Shown: piece by piece, positions 43,965 through 53,151 of the stretch | Layout of the letters: the number at the start of each line of letters is the position of its first letter | Position numbering within the stretch: position 1 is the stretch's first letter | Notes under the pieces: generated by a model | Seen by the model: the letters and a program-made list of their open reading frames with translations, nothing else | What the model was told of the DNA's origin: nothing | Database searches by the model: none | Position numbers and translations under genes: made by a program | Source of the DNA: Plantimonas leprariae | GTDB taxonomy: Bacteria > Pseudomonadota > Alphaproteobacteria > Rhizobiales > Rhizobiaceae | DNA: 64,000 nucleotides | Direction: 5' to 3' | Assembly (NCBI RefSeq): GCF_008802405.1 | Contig: NZ_VZDO01000002.1 | Coordinates: 124,001 to 188,000 of the forward strand

Positions 43965-44314
43965 GCCGGCAGCGGCTCGATATACCGCGTCACGAAGGAG
44001 CGCTCCACCACGCCGTTCGGACAGAGGCGCCGCGCGATCTCGTCGATCGCCCGGTCCTCGTCCATCTCCGGATTGCAGAGCAGGATATCGGCCAGCACCA
44101 TCCGGTATTCCGGCCACGTCGTCAGCATGATGTGGCTTTCGGCGAGGAACAGGATCAGCGTGATGCCGTGCGGCACGTAGCGCTGCGCGTGCTCGCCGAT
44201 GATCGTCGCGCCGACCGACTTCGCCGCCGCGATCGCCGCCTCCAGGAGTCGTACCTCGTCCTCGATCACGGCGTCGCAATTGCGCATGTCGGCGAGGACT
44301 TGGCGGATTCTCAT
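43961..44314 (-). CDS. speD: SpeD-family pyruvoyl decarboxylase (AdoMet decarboxylase homologue) with altered active site
   Basis: 117 residues, similar throughout to class 1b AdoMet decarboxylase. The self-cleavage Ser60 in LAESH is present, as are WPEY and Cys80 (DILLCN). The processing His expected at position 65 (IHTWPE in Thermotoga) is Thr (MLTTWPE). Some SpeD homologues have been shown to act as ornithine or arginine decarboxylases, so the substrate is uncertain. It would produce either decarboxylated AdoMet for BpsA or a diamine. First gene of the minus-strand operon with FkbH and ACP. Confidence 0.78.
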   Translation of the reverse strand: MRIRQVLADMRNCDAVIEDEVRLLEAAIAAAKSVGATIIGEHAQRYVPHGITLILFLAESHIMLTTWPEYRMVLADILLCNPEMDEDRAIDEIARRLCPNGVVERSFVTRYIEPLPA

Positions 44315-44438
44315 CGGGCTCCGATCGTATGCGTGAACCGGCGGGGCGAGCCTTTCGCCGAGCGCGATCTTCGCCGCTGGCCTATATGCGTCCGGACGAT
44401 GGGCGGCAAGCCGCGGCGATGGAAGTGGAATTCAGCGA

Positions 44439-44945
44439 ATGGCGGATGGTGCCGGACGAAGCGGCGGGACGGCGGACGATCTGGTGGTCCGCCCGCTGGA
44501 GCAGGGAGATATCGAGGCGGTCGCGGCGTTCGAGGCGGAGATCGCCATCCGATCCTTCGCCGACGAGGCGGTGACGGACCTCGACCATTACCGGAAGAAG
44601 CTCGGCAAGCTCGTCCGCTACGGCGACGACTGGACCCGCGTCGCCGTGCGGCACGACACGGTCTGCGGTTGGGCGTGGGTGGCGTCGCGGCGCAACTTCA
44701 TCACCAACGACCTCTATGCCGACTTCCGCTCCTTCTACGTCGACGGCCGGACGGCGGGTCCGGCCGCAGCGGTGGTGCTGCTCCGCGAGGTGCTGAAGCA
44801 CTGCGAAGCGGAAGGCTTCACCCGCATCGTCGGCCGCACCGCCAGCTCGAACGCCGCGATGCGCTCGCTCTACGAGCTTGCCGGCTTTTCGGAGCGACAC
44901 ATCGTCTACGAGCTCGATATCGGCGCGGGACGGAAGCTCGGTTGA
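44439..44945 (+). CDS. GNAT-family N-acetyltransferase
   Basis: 168 residues. The acetyl-CoA fold is recognisable by YVDGRTAGPAAAVVLLREVL and the C-terminal ASSNAAMRSLYELAGFSER, where motif A and B regions of GNATs lie. The start ATG at 44439 is provisional; the first 20 residues are Gly/Ala-rich. It is divergent from the SpeD operon (124 bp). By context it may acetylate a polyamine or amino sugar; the sequence itself does not show which. Confidence 0.72.
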   Translation: MADGAGRSGGTADDLVVRPLEQGDIEAVAAFEAEIAIRSFADEAVTDLDHYRKKLGKLVRYGDDWTRVAVRHDTVCGWAWVASRRNFITNDLYADFRSFYVDGRTAGPAAAVVLLREVLKHCEAEGFTRIVGRTASSNAAMRSLYELAGFSERHIVYELDIGAGRKLG

Positions 44946-44949
44946 GGCG

Positions 44950-45711
44950 TCAGATCGAGCCGGCTTCGACCATGTAGTTGTTGGCCGTGCACATCGCGGC
45001 ATCGTCGGATGCGAGGAACAGCACCATCCGCGCGAGATAGACCGGCTCGATCTCGACCGGGATGCACTGGCGTTCGAGATTGGCGGCGATGGCCTCCGGG
45101 GTGACCCATAGTTCCCGCTGCCGCTCGGTCATCACCCAGCCGGGCACGACCGTGTTGACCCGGATGCGGTGCCTGCCGAGATCGCGTGCGAAGGAGCGCG
45201 TCAGCCCGTGCACGGCGGATTTGGCCGTGGCGTAGACCGGCATGTTGCCGACAGCCTGCCACCACGAATTCGAGCCGAAGTTGACGATCGAACCCTTTCT
45301 GGCGGCGATCATTCCCGGTGCGACCGCCTGGATCGCGAAGAACATATGGCGGAGATTCGTGGCGATCCGCTCGTCGTAGTAGTCCGGCGTCACATCCTCC
45401 CAGCCGTGCCGGTCGTCGCGCGCCGCGTTGTTGACGAGCACCAGCGCGTCGCCATGCGCCGCTCCGAGCCGCGCGAAGGCGTTGCGCAGCGCGTCGATGT
45501 CTCGCAGATCGCACGCCTCGAACCTGACGTTCGCTTCGCCGCCGCCGAGTTCCGCCGCCAGCGCTTCGCCGCGCGCTGCGTCGAGATCGACGAATCCGAC
45601 CTTGGAGCCCTGCGCCGCGAAGGCGCGAACGACATCCGCGCCGATCCCCGACGCGCCGCCGGTGACGATCACCGGCACGCCCTTCAGGCTTGGGTAGATT
45701 GCGAAGCTCAT
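44950..45711 (-). CDS. SDR-family oxidoreductase
   Basis: 253 residues. Cofactor loop VTGGASGIGADVV, NNAA motif (LVLVNNAARDDRHG), catalytic Ser in GSNSWW and YATAK, and a C-terminal VEAGSI. It resembles sugar or polyol dehydrogenases of the classical SDR group. The ATG at 45711 has GAGGGA upstream. It lies 4 bp from the convergent GNAT stop. It is not in an operon with the polyol importer at 48.8-53 kb but is the only polyol-type dehydrogenase nearby. Confidence 0.83.
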   Translation of the reverse strand: MSFAIYPSLKGVPVIVTGGASGIGADVVRAFAAQGSKVGFVDLDAARGEALAAELGGGEANVRFEACDLRDIDALRNAFARLGAAHGDALVLVNNAARDDRHGWEDVTPDYYDERIATNLRHMFFAIQAVAPGMIAARKGSIVNFGSNSWWQAVGNMPVYATAKSAVHGLTRSFARDLGRHRIRVNTVVPGWVMTERQRELWVTPEAIAANLERQCIPVEIEPVYLARMVLFLASDDAAMCTANNYMVEAGSI

Positions 45712-45893
45712 GAGTCCCTCACCGCCGTTCGGTGCGAGTGCTGCCTTCTGCGCGATCGGCGGTCAAGAGATCGGGCGTTCACGCCGCATCCGTCCGATGC
45801 CGAAAATCGTGACGCGACCGGCGCACCCTCCCCGTTTGAAAATTCGCGCGCGACGCGCTAGCCGCTTCGCCGGACGAACCGCTCGGATCCGCC

Positions 45894-47036
45894 ATGCAGC
45901 AACCCATCGCCTTCATCGATCTCGGGCCGCAACGCGACCGCGTGCGCGAGCGGATCGAGGCGCGCTTCAAGCGCATCTTCGATACCGGCGCCTTCATCAT
46001 GGGCCCGGACGTCGAGGAGCTGGAAACGGCCCTTTGCGAATTCGGCGGCATGCGCGAGACGATCTCCTGCGGCTCCGGCACCGATGCGCTGCTGCTGCCG
46101 CTGGCCGCCTGGGGCATCCGGCCGGGCGACGCGGTGTTCGTGCCGAGCTTCACGTTCGCTGCATCGGCGGAAGTGGTCGCGATGCTCGGCGCAACGCCGG
46201 TCTTCGTGGATTGCCTGCCGCACACCTTCAACCTCGATCTGGACAGCCTGCAGGCGGCGCTCGACGACGTGCGGCGAGAGGGCAAGCTGCGGCCGGCCTG
46301 CGTCATGCCGGTCGATCTGTTCGGACAGGCCGCCGACTACGAAAGCGTGCGGCGGATCGCCGACGCGCACGGGATGAAGGTGCTCTCGGACGCGGCACAG
46401 GGCTTCGGCGCGACGACGCAGGGACACATGGCCGGGCACTGGGCCGACGCGGTGGCGACGAGCTTCTACCCGGCAAAGCCGCTCGGCTGCTACGGCGACG
46501 GCGGGATGGTGCAGACGAACGACGCGGATCTCGCGGCGGTCATGCGCTCGCTGCGCGTCCACGGCTCCGGCGCCGATCGCTACGACAACGTCCGGATCGG
46601 CATGAACGCCCGCATGGATACGCTGCAGGCGGCGGTGGTGATCGAGAAGCTGCAGATTTTCCCGGACGAGATCGAGGCGCGGATGCGCATCGCGCGCCGC
46701 TATACCGCCGCGCTATCCGGCGCGGTGACGCCGCAGGCGCTGCCGAACGGCATGGTATCCACCTGGGCGCAGTATACGGTGCGCGTTCCGGACGGTCGCC
46801 GCGATGCGTTCATGACCGAGATGAAGCGGCAAGGCGTGCCGACCGTCATCTACTACGGCAAGCCGCTGCACCGGCAGTCCGCCTACCAGCATTTTCCGGC
46901 GGCCGGCGGCGACCTCCCCGTTTCCGATGAGCTGAGCCGGGAGGTCGTCAGCCTGCCGATGCACGCCTATCTCGACGAGGCGACGCAAAATCGCATCATC
47001 GAGGCGGTGCACGCCTCGATGAGGGCCGTTTCCTGA
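45894..47036 (+). CDS. DegT/DnrJ/EryC1-type PLP aminotransferase
   Basis: 380 residues, full length. The PLP lysine lies in FYPAKPLGCYGDGG; SCGSGTDALLLPL and DAAQGFGAT are typical of sugar nucleotide aminotransferases (FdtB/WecE type). It probably aminates a keto sugar nucleotide for surface polysaccharide, but no sugar-nucleotide genes are adjacent. It is convergent with the FGGY kinase gene (16 bp apart) and divergent from the SDR gene. Confidence 0.88.
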   Translation: MQQPIAFIDLGPQRDRVRERIEARFKRIFDTGAFIMGPDVEELETALCEFGGMRETISCGSGTDALLLPLAAWGIRPGDAVFVPSFTFAASAEVVAMLGATPVFVDCLPHTFNLDLDSLQAALDDVRREGKLRPACVMPVDLFGQAADYESVRRIADAHGMKVLSDAAQGFGATTQGHMAGHWADAVATSFYPAKPLGCYGDGGMVQTNDADLAAVMRSLRVHGSGADRYDNVRIGMNARMDTLQAAVVIEKLQIFPDEIEARMRIARRYTAALSGAVTPQALPNGMVSTWAQYTVRVPDGRRDAFMTEMKRQGVPTVIYYGKPLHRQSAYQHFPAAGGDLPVSDELSREVVSLPMHAYLDEATQNRIIEAVHASMRAVS

Positions 47037-47052
47037 ACCTGCCAGCTCGCGT

Positions 47053-48687
47053 TCAGCGGTCCTGCATGATCAGCCGAACCTCGCGCTCGGCGCGTTTCAG
47101 CACCTCGTAGGCTGCGAATTTCTTCGCATGGAAGTCGGCCATCGCGCCGGCGGCCGGCGCGATCTCCTCGCCGATCCGGCACATCGCGGCGGCCGCTTCC
47201 TTCAGGTTCGCATAAGTGCCGCCGGCCACCGCGCCGAGCATCGCGCCGCCGAGCAGGACCGGCTCCGGCGTCACCGGCAGCGCCACCTTCGAGCCGGTGG
47301 CATCGGCGAGGATGCGCCGCAGCAGCGCGCTGCGCGCCGCGCCGCCGCTGACGACCACCGTGTCGATCGCGATGCCCTTGGCGCGCGTCGCCTCCAAAAT
47401 CTGGCGGGTGCCGTAGCAGAGGCCGCACAGAGCCGCGACGAACAGGCGCACGAGGCTGTCGGTGCTGGTCTGAAGCGTCAGGCCGGCGAGCACAGCCGTC
47501 GCCCTCGGATCGGCTTCGGGCGCGCGGTTGCCGAGGAACTCCGGCACGATCTGGATGCCTTCCGCCAGCCGCGCCGCCTCCTCGACCGAGCCGGCGAGCG
47601 CGACCGCGCGCCGCTCCAGAAAGTCGAGCACGGACGCGCCTTCCGCGGCGGCCGCATCGCGCGCGGCCGGAAAGGCCGGATGCATCGCGACGACGTAGTC
47701 GAGCGCCGCGCCGTAGGCCGACTGCCCACCTTCGAGCAGCCAGTAACCCGGCAGCATCGCCCCGTGATATGGCCCCCATACGCCGTCGACGAAGGCCGCG
47801 TCGCGGGTGAGCGCCATCGCGCAGGACGAGGTGCCCATGATCATCGCGAGTTCGCCGGACGGGTCTTCGGCATGGCCGTTCGGCCGGCTGGCGCCGAGCG
47901 TGCCGACGCCGCCGGAATGGGCGTCGATCAGCGACGCGCCGACCGGCACGCCTGGCGGCAGCCCGAGTTCGTCCGCCGCCTGCTGCGTCAGTCCCTGCCC
48001 GAGCGGCGTCGCGATATCGACGATCTCCGTGCCGATGCGCTCGAAGCCCTCGTCGGCGAGTTCGCCGAGGCCGATGGTGCGGAAGTAGTCGGCGTCCCAG
48101 CGGCCCTCGTGCGCGAGGTACGTCCACTTGCAGGTCACGGTGCAGACCGAGCGCTGCAGGCTACCCGTCGCGCGCCACGACAGGAAATCGGCGAGGTCGA
48201 AGAAGTGTCCCGCCGCGGCGAACGTCTCGGGCCGATGCTCCTTCAACCAGAGCAGCTTCGGCGTCTCCATCTCCGGCGAGATGGCGCCGCCGACATATTT
48301 CAGGACGGGATGGCCGGTCGCGTTGATCCGGCGCGTCTGGTCGATGGCGCGATGGTCCATCCAGACCACGACATCGCGCTCGGCATCCTCCGACGGACCG
48401 ACGGCGAGCGGGCGCCCTTGGGGATCGAGAACGACGAGCGAGCAGGTGGCATCGAAGCCCATGCCGCGCACGGCGCGCGGCTCGGCCCCGGAAAGTTGCA
48501 TCGCCTCGCGCACCGAAGCGACGATGGCCGCCCAAATGTCGGCGGAGGACTGCTCGACGATCGAGCCATCCTCGCGCCAGATGCGGATCGGCCGCTTCGC
48601 GGTTCCGAGCAGGTTGCCGCCCGCGTCGAACACGCCGGCGCGGGCGCTGCCGGTGCCGACATCGACGCCGATGAACACGCTATCCAT
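47053..48687 (-). CDS. FGGY-family pentulokinase (ribulokinase type)
   Basis: 544 residues. The N-terminal phosphate loop IGVDVGTGSARAGVFD, DATCSLVVLD, the central EMETPKLLWLKEH and the C-terminal VVSGGAARSALLRRIL match FGGY kinases of the D-ribulose kinase/ribitol group. It should phosphorylate a ketopentose made from the imported polyol. Last gene of the smoEFGK operon, 116 bp after smoK with a stem-loop between. Substrate inferred from family and context. Confidence 0.86.
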   Translation of the reverse strand: MDSVFIGVDVGTGSARAGVFDAGGNLLGTAKRPIRIWREDGSIVEQSSADIWAAIVASVREAMQLSGAEPRAVRGMGFDATCSLVVLDPQGRPLAVGPSEDAERDVVVWMDHRAIDQTRRINATGHPVLKYVGGAISPEMETPKLLWLKEHRPETFAAAGHFFDLADFLSWRATGSLQRSVCTVTCKWTYLAHEGRWDADYFRTIGLGELADEGFERIGTEIVDIATPLGQGLTQQAADELGLPPGVPVGASLIDAHSGGVGTLGASRPNGHAEDPSGELAMIMGTSSCAMALTRDAAFVDGVWGPYHGAMLPGYWLLEGGQSAYGAALDYVVAMHPAFPAARDAAAAEGASVLDFLERRAVALAGSVEEAARLAEGIQIVPEFLGNRAPEADPRATAVLAGLTLQTSTDSLVRLFVAALCGLCYGTRQILEATRAKGIAIDTVVVSGGAARSALLRRILADATGSKVALPVTPEPVLLGGAMLGAVAGGTYANLKEAAAAMCRIGEEIAPAAGAMADFHAKKFAAYEVLKRAEREVRLIMQDR

Positions 48688-48746
48688 GGAACCTCCCGAG
48701 TTCTGCTCGAGAAGTCAGGTAGCGGTTTTTCAGCGGCTGCGAAACG

Positions 48747-48772
48747 GCGACCGCATCCGGAAATGCGGTCGC
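48747..48772 (-). repeat. stem-loop between smoK and the FGGY kinase gene
   Basis: GCGACCGCAT (48747-48756) pairs with ATGCGGTCGC (48763-48772), loop CCGGAA. It has no adjacent T-run on the minus strand, so it more likely modulates mRNA than terminates. Confidence 0.5.
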
Positions 48773-48803
48773 AGGCTCACGAGGGATCGTACAGCCGGCA
48801 GCC

Positions 48804-49808
<1,005 letters not shown>

Positions 49809-49821
49809 CGAGTTTTCCTCC

Positions 49822-50649
49822 TTACTTGACGGCGCCGAAGGTCAGGCCGCGCACCAACTGCTTCTGCGAGAACCAACCTATGATGAGAATCGGGGCGATG
49901 GCCAGCGTCGAAGCCGCCGAGAGCTTCGCGTAGAACAGACCCTGCGGACTGGAGAACGACGCGATGAAGGCGGTGAGCGGCGCGGCGTTCGTGGTGGTGA
50001 GGTAGAGCGTCCAGAACGCCTCGTTCCAGGCAAGGATGACGTTGAGAAGGATGGTCGAGGCGATGCCGGGGACCGCCATCGGCGCGAGCACCTTGAAGAG
50101 CTCCTGCCGAAGGTTCGCCCCGTCCATGCGCGACGCCTCGAGGATCTCGCCCGGGATCTCCTTAAAGTAGGTGTAGAGCATCCACACCACGATCGGCAGG
50201 TTGATCACGAACAGGACGACGATCAGGCCGATGCGGCTGTCCAGCAGGCCGAACCGCACGAACAGGAGGTAGATCGGAACGAGCGCGCCGACCGCCGGCA
50301 TCATCTTGGTCGACAGCATCCAGAGCAGCACGTCCTTCGTCCGCTTCGTCGGCGAGAAGGCCATCGCCCACGCCGCCGGGATGGCGAAGATCAAGCCGAG
50401 CAGCGTCGAGCCGAGCGAGAGGTAGACCGAATTCATCAGGAACGCGAAGTAGTTCCGCTGTTCCTGGATCGCGACGTAGTTCTCTCCGGTCCAGGTGAAG
50501 CCGAGGAACTTCGAGGGGTCGATCGCATCGTTCTCCGTCTTGAACGACGTCAGGATCGTCCAGAGGATCGGAAAGAAGATCAGGAAGCCGACGGCCCATG
50601 CCAGGATCGTCATCCCGGTCTTCCATTGCGGTGTTACGCGGCGCGCCAT
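49822..50649 (-). CDS. smoG: polyol ABC transporter permease (SmoG/MalG type)
   Basis: 275 residues with six predicted membrane helices. The EAA loop of MalG-type permeases is present ([21 protein letters not shown]). It pairs with the adjacent SmoF permease; only 3 bp separate the two genes. Substrate deduced from the neighbouring binding protein. Confidence 0.88.
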   Translation of the reverse strand: MARRVTPQWKTGMTILAWAVGFLIFFPILWTILTSFKTENDAIDPSKFLGFTWTGENYVAIQEQRNYFAFLMNSVYLSLGSTLLGLIFAIPAAWAMAFSPTKRTKDVLLWMLSTKMMPAVGALVPIYLLFVRFGLLDSRIGLIVVLFVINLPIVVWMLYTYFKEIPGEILEASRMDGANLRQELFKVLAPMAVPGIASTILLNVILAWNEAFWTLYLTTTNAAPLTAFIASFSSPQGLFYAKLSAASTLAIAPILIIGWFSQKQLVRGLTFGAVK

Positions 50650-50652
50650 GGC

Positions 50653-51534
50653 TCAGGCCTCCAGGTTCTTGCCGACGAGGCGGACGAGAAAGAACGCGAC
50701 GATGTTGGCGAGCACCACCGCCACGATCCCGCCGGCGGACGCGGTGCCGACGTCACCGCTCTGCTGGATGAGATTCGCGACGAGGAACGGGATGTTGGTG
50801 GATTGGGCGCCCGGTCCGCCGCCGGTGGTGACGAATATCTCCGCGTAGACCGACAGGAGGAAGATCGTCTGGATCAGGATGACGACCGTGATCGCGCGCT
50901 TCATGTGCGGCAGCGTGATGTACCAGAAGATCGAGAGCGCCCCGGCGCCGTCCATCTCCGCCGCCTCCTTCTGGTCCTCGGCGAGCGACTGCAGCGAGGT
51001 GAGGAGGATCAGCGTCGAGAAGGGCAGCCATTGCCAGGCGACGATGATGACGACCGACAGCAGCGGCGCGGTGGTGAGCCAGTCGATCGCGCCGATCCCG
51101 ACCGAGTTCAGAACGTAGCCGATCACCCCGTAGACCGGGTTCATCATCATGTTCTTCCACACGAGCGCAGCGACCGTGGGCATGACGAAGAATGGGGCCA
51201 GGACCAGCAGCCGTACGACCGTCTGGCCGTAGAATTCCTGATCCATCAGGAGTGCGACGAGAATGCCGCCCAGAATGGTGATCAGCAGGACACCGCCGAC
51301 CAGAAGCAGCGTATTCTTGAACGATTCGAGGAACGTCGGATCGCTGAGAAAGTACGTGTAGTTCTCGAAGCCGATAAACGGCGCGTCGATAGGATTGTAG
51401 AGGCTGTAGTTGAGCGTCGAGAAGTAGAGGGTCAGGACGAGCGGAACGATCATCCACGCGAAAAGCGCGATCACCGACGGCGCCAACATCGCGCGTGCGG
51501 CGGACTTCGTATGAGTTGTCGCCATTGAAATCAT
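50653..51534 (-). CDS. smoF: polyol ABC transporter permease (SmoF/MalF type)
   Basis: 293 residues with six predicted helices and the EAA-type loop KEAAEMDGAGALSIFWYITLPH. The N-terminus starts in the cytoplasm (MISMATTHTKSAARA). It is separated from the binding-protein gene by 190 bp that carry a strong stem-loop, a frequent arrangement when binding protein is needed in excess. Confidence 0.87.
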   Translation of the reverse strand: MISMATTHTKSAARAMLAPSVIALFAWMIVPLVLTLYFSTLNYSLYNPIDAPFIGFENYTYFLSDPTFLESFKNTLLLVGGVLLITILGGILVALLMDQEFYGQTVVRLLVLAPFFVMPTVAALVWKNMMMNPVYGVIGYVLNSVGIGAIDWLTTAPLLSVVIIVAWQWLPFSTLILLTSLQSLAEDQKEAAEMDGAGALSIFWYITLPHMKRAITVVILIQTIFLLSVYAEIFVTTGGGPGAQSTNIPFLVANLIQQSGDVGTASAGGIVAVVLANIVAFFLVRLVGKNLEA

Positions 51535-51681
51535 CCGACTTCAGGCCGCGCGCTCTCCCCTGGGGCGGCCGAACACCAGTCTTCGGGTCGGACGCGGCGG
51601 CCTCCCGTCGCGGCGATCTGCTTCGAGGATCGACGTATGACCGCCGCGGAACCGCGTCGGATGGTGCTCCCCTCCCTTCGA

Positions 51682-51713
51682 AACCCGGCCGGCGCGAAGG
51701 CGCCGGCCGGGTT
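51682..51713 (-). repeat. 14-bp perfect stem-loop between smoE and smoF
   Basis: AACCCGGCCGGCGC (51682-51695), loop GAAG, GCGCCGGCCGGGTT (51700-51713). It begins 12 bp after the smoE stop on the minus strand. There is no T-run, so mRNA stabilisation of smoE or partial attenuation of the permease genes is likelier than full termination. Confidence 0.7.
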
Positions 51714-51724
51714 CGTTCATGCGG

Positions 51725-53044
51725 CTACTTGATGTAGCCGGCGCGGGTCATCTCGCGCGTCGCCTGGCTCTGCGCGGCCTTCAGCGCCTGATCGACGGTC
51801 GCCGAACCCGACAGGGCCGCCGCCATTTGCTGCCCGACCGCGGTGCCGAGACCCTGGAATTCCGGGATCGCGGCGAACTGCAGGCCGACATAGGGCTTGT
51901 CGCCCGATGCGGACGGATCGGCGTTGTTGATCGAGTCGATCGTCTGCTGCGCGAAAGGCGCGGCCTTCAGGTAGTCGGCGTTCTTGTAGAGCGACTGACG
52001 CGTGCCCGGAGGAACGTTCGACAGGCCCTTCTCCTTCGCCACGAGGTCGATATACGCCTTCGAGGTCGCCCAGGAGATGAACTGCTCCGCCGCTTCCTTC
52101 TTCTGCGAGGATGCGGGGATCGCGAGCGACCAAGCCCAGAGCCAGTTGGCGCCCTGATTCGGGCAGTTCTCGGTGCCGCAGGGAGCCGGCGCGAAGCCGA
52201 CCTTGTCCGGAACCTGGCTCTGCTTCGGGTCGGTGACGAAGGAAGCCGCGACGGTGGCGTCCATCCACATGCCGCACTTGCCCTGGCCGAACAGCGACAG
52301 GTTCTCGTTGAAGCCGTTCGAGGCGGCGCCCGGAGGACCGTACTTGGTCATCAGGTCGACGTAGAGGGTGACGGCCTTCTTCCAGCCTTCCGACTCGAAC
52401 TGGGGCTTCCAGGAAGCGTCGAAGTAGTTCGACCCGAACTCGCGCGCCATATTGCCGAGGAAGGCCATGTTCTCGCCCCAGCCCGGCTTGCCGCGCAGGC
52501 AGATGCCGTAGACGCCCGCCGACTTGTCGGTCATCTTCTCGGCGGCCTGGGCGATGAAGTCCCAGGTCGGCTTCTCGGGCATCTTGAGACCAGCCTTCTC
52601 GAGCAGGTCCTTGCGATACATCGTCATGACGCTTTCGGCGTAGAACGGCGCGGCGTAGAGCTTGCCGTCGGTCGAGAGCGCGTTCTTGATCGGCGGCAGC
52701 AGGTCGTCGGCGTCGTAGTCCGAGCCGAGGTTGTCGAGCGGCGACAGCCACGCCTGCTTCGACCAGATCGGAACCTCGTAGGTGCCGATGGTCATGATGT
52801 CGAACTGGCCGCCCTTGGTGGCGATGTCCGTCGTAACCCGCTGGCGGAGAACGTTCTCCTCGAGCGTCACCCAGTTCACCTGGATGTCCGGGTGCTGCTT
52901 GGTGAATTCGCCCGTCAGGCTCTGCATGACGATCATGTCGTTGTTGTTGACGGTGCCGATCGTCAGCGTGGTCGACTGCGCCTGCGCAGCCGCCGTCAGC
53001 GCGAGAAGCGACAGCGCGCCCATCGCGGTTTGCATTACTTTCAT
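51725..53044 (-). CDS. smoE: polyol ABC transporter periplasmic binding protein (SmoE type)
   Basis: 439 residues. Signal peptide MKVMQTAMGALSLLALTAAA with cleavage near AQAQ. The mature protein carries the SmoE/MtlE hallmark segments WVTLEENVLRQRVTTDIATK, FDIMTIGTYEVPIW, GICLRGKPGWGENMAF and NWLWAWSLAIPA. These proteins bind sorbitol, mannitol or related polyols. The ATG at 53044 follows a GGGAGG site; an in-frame ATG further up at 53101 would bury the signal peptide. First transport gene of the operon. Confidence 0.92.
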   Translation of the reverse strand: MKVMQTAMGALSLLALTAAAQAQSTTLTIGTVNNNDMIVMQSLTGEFTKQHPDIQVNWVTLEENVLRQRVTTDIATKGGQFDIMTIGTYEVPIWSKQAWLSPLDNLGSDYDADDLLPPIKNALSTDGKLYAAPFYAESVMTMYRKDLLEKAGLKMPEKPTWDFIAQAAEKMTDKSAGVYGICLRGKPGWGENMAFLGNMAREFGSNYFDASWKPQFESEGWKKAVTLYVDLMTKYGPPGAASNGFNENLSLFGQGKCGMWMDATVAASFVTDPKQSQVPDKVGFAPAPCGTENCPNQGANWLWAWSLAIPASSQKKEAAEQFISWATSKAYIDLVAKEKGLSNVPPGTRQSLYKNADYLKAAPFAQQTIDSINNADPSASGDKPYVGLQFAAIPEFQGLGTAVGQQMAAALSGSATVDQALKAAQSQATREMTRAGYIK

Positions 53045-53067
53045 TCCTAGCCTCCCAGCCCCATTGA

Positions 53068-53081
53068 TGAGCAAATGATCA
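53068..53081. promoter_or_regulatory. candidate operator of the polyol-operon regulator
   Basis: TGAGCAAATGATCA, a near-perfect palindrome (one mismatch between TGAGCA and TGATCA half-sites) 24 bp upstream of smoE, in the gap next to the SorC regulator gene. Further GCAAAT words occur at 53090 and 53143. The regulator assignment is inference. Confidence 0.4.
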
Positions 53082-53151
53082 GTGGTAGGGCAAATTCTCA
53101 CCGCCGAATTTCCCTGTCAAACGAATCTCGTACCGCAGCGCAGCAAATCGT

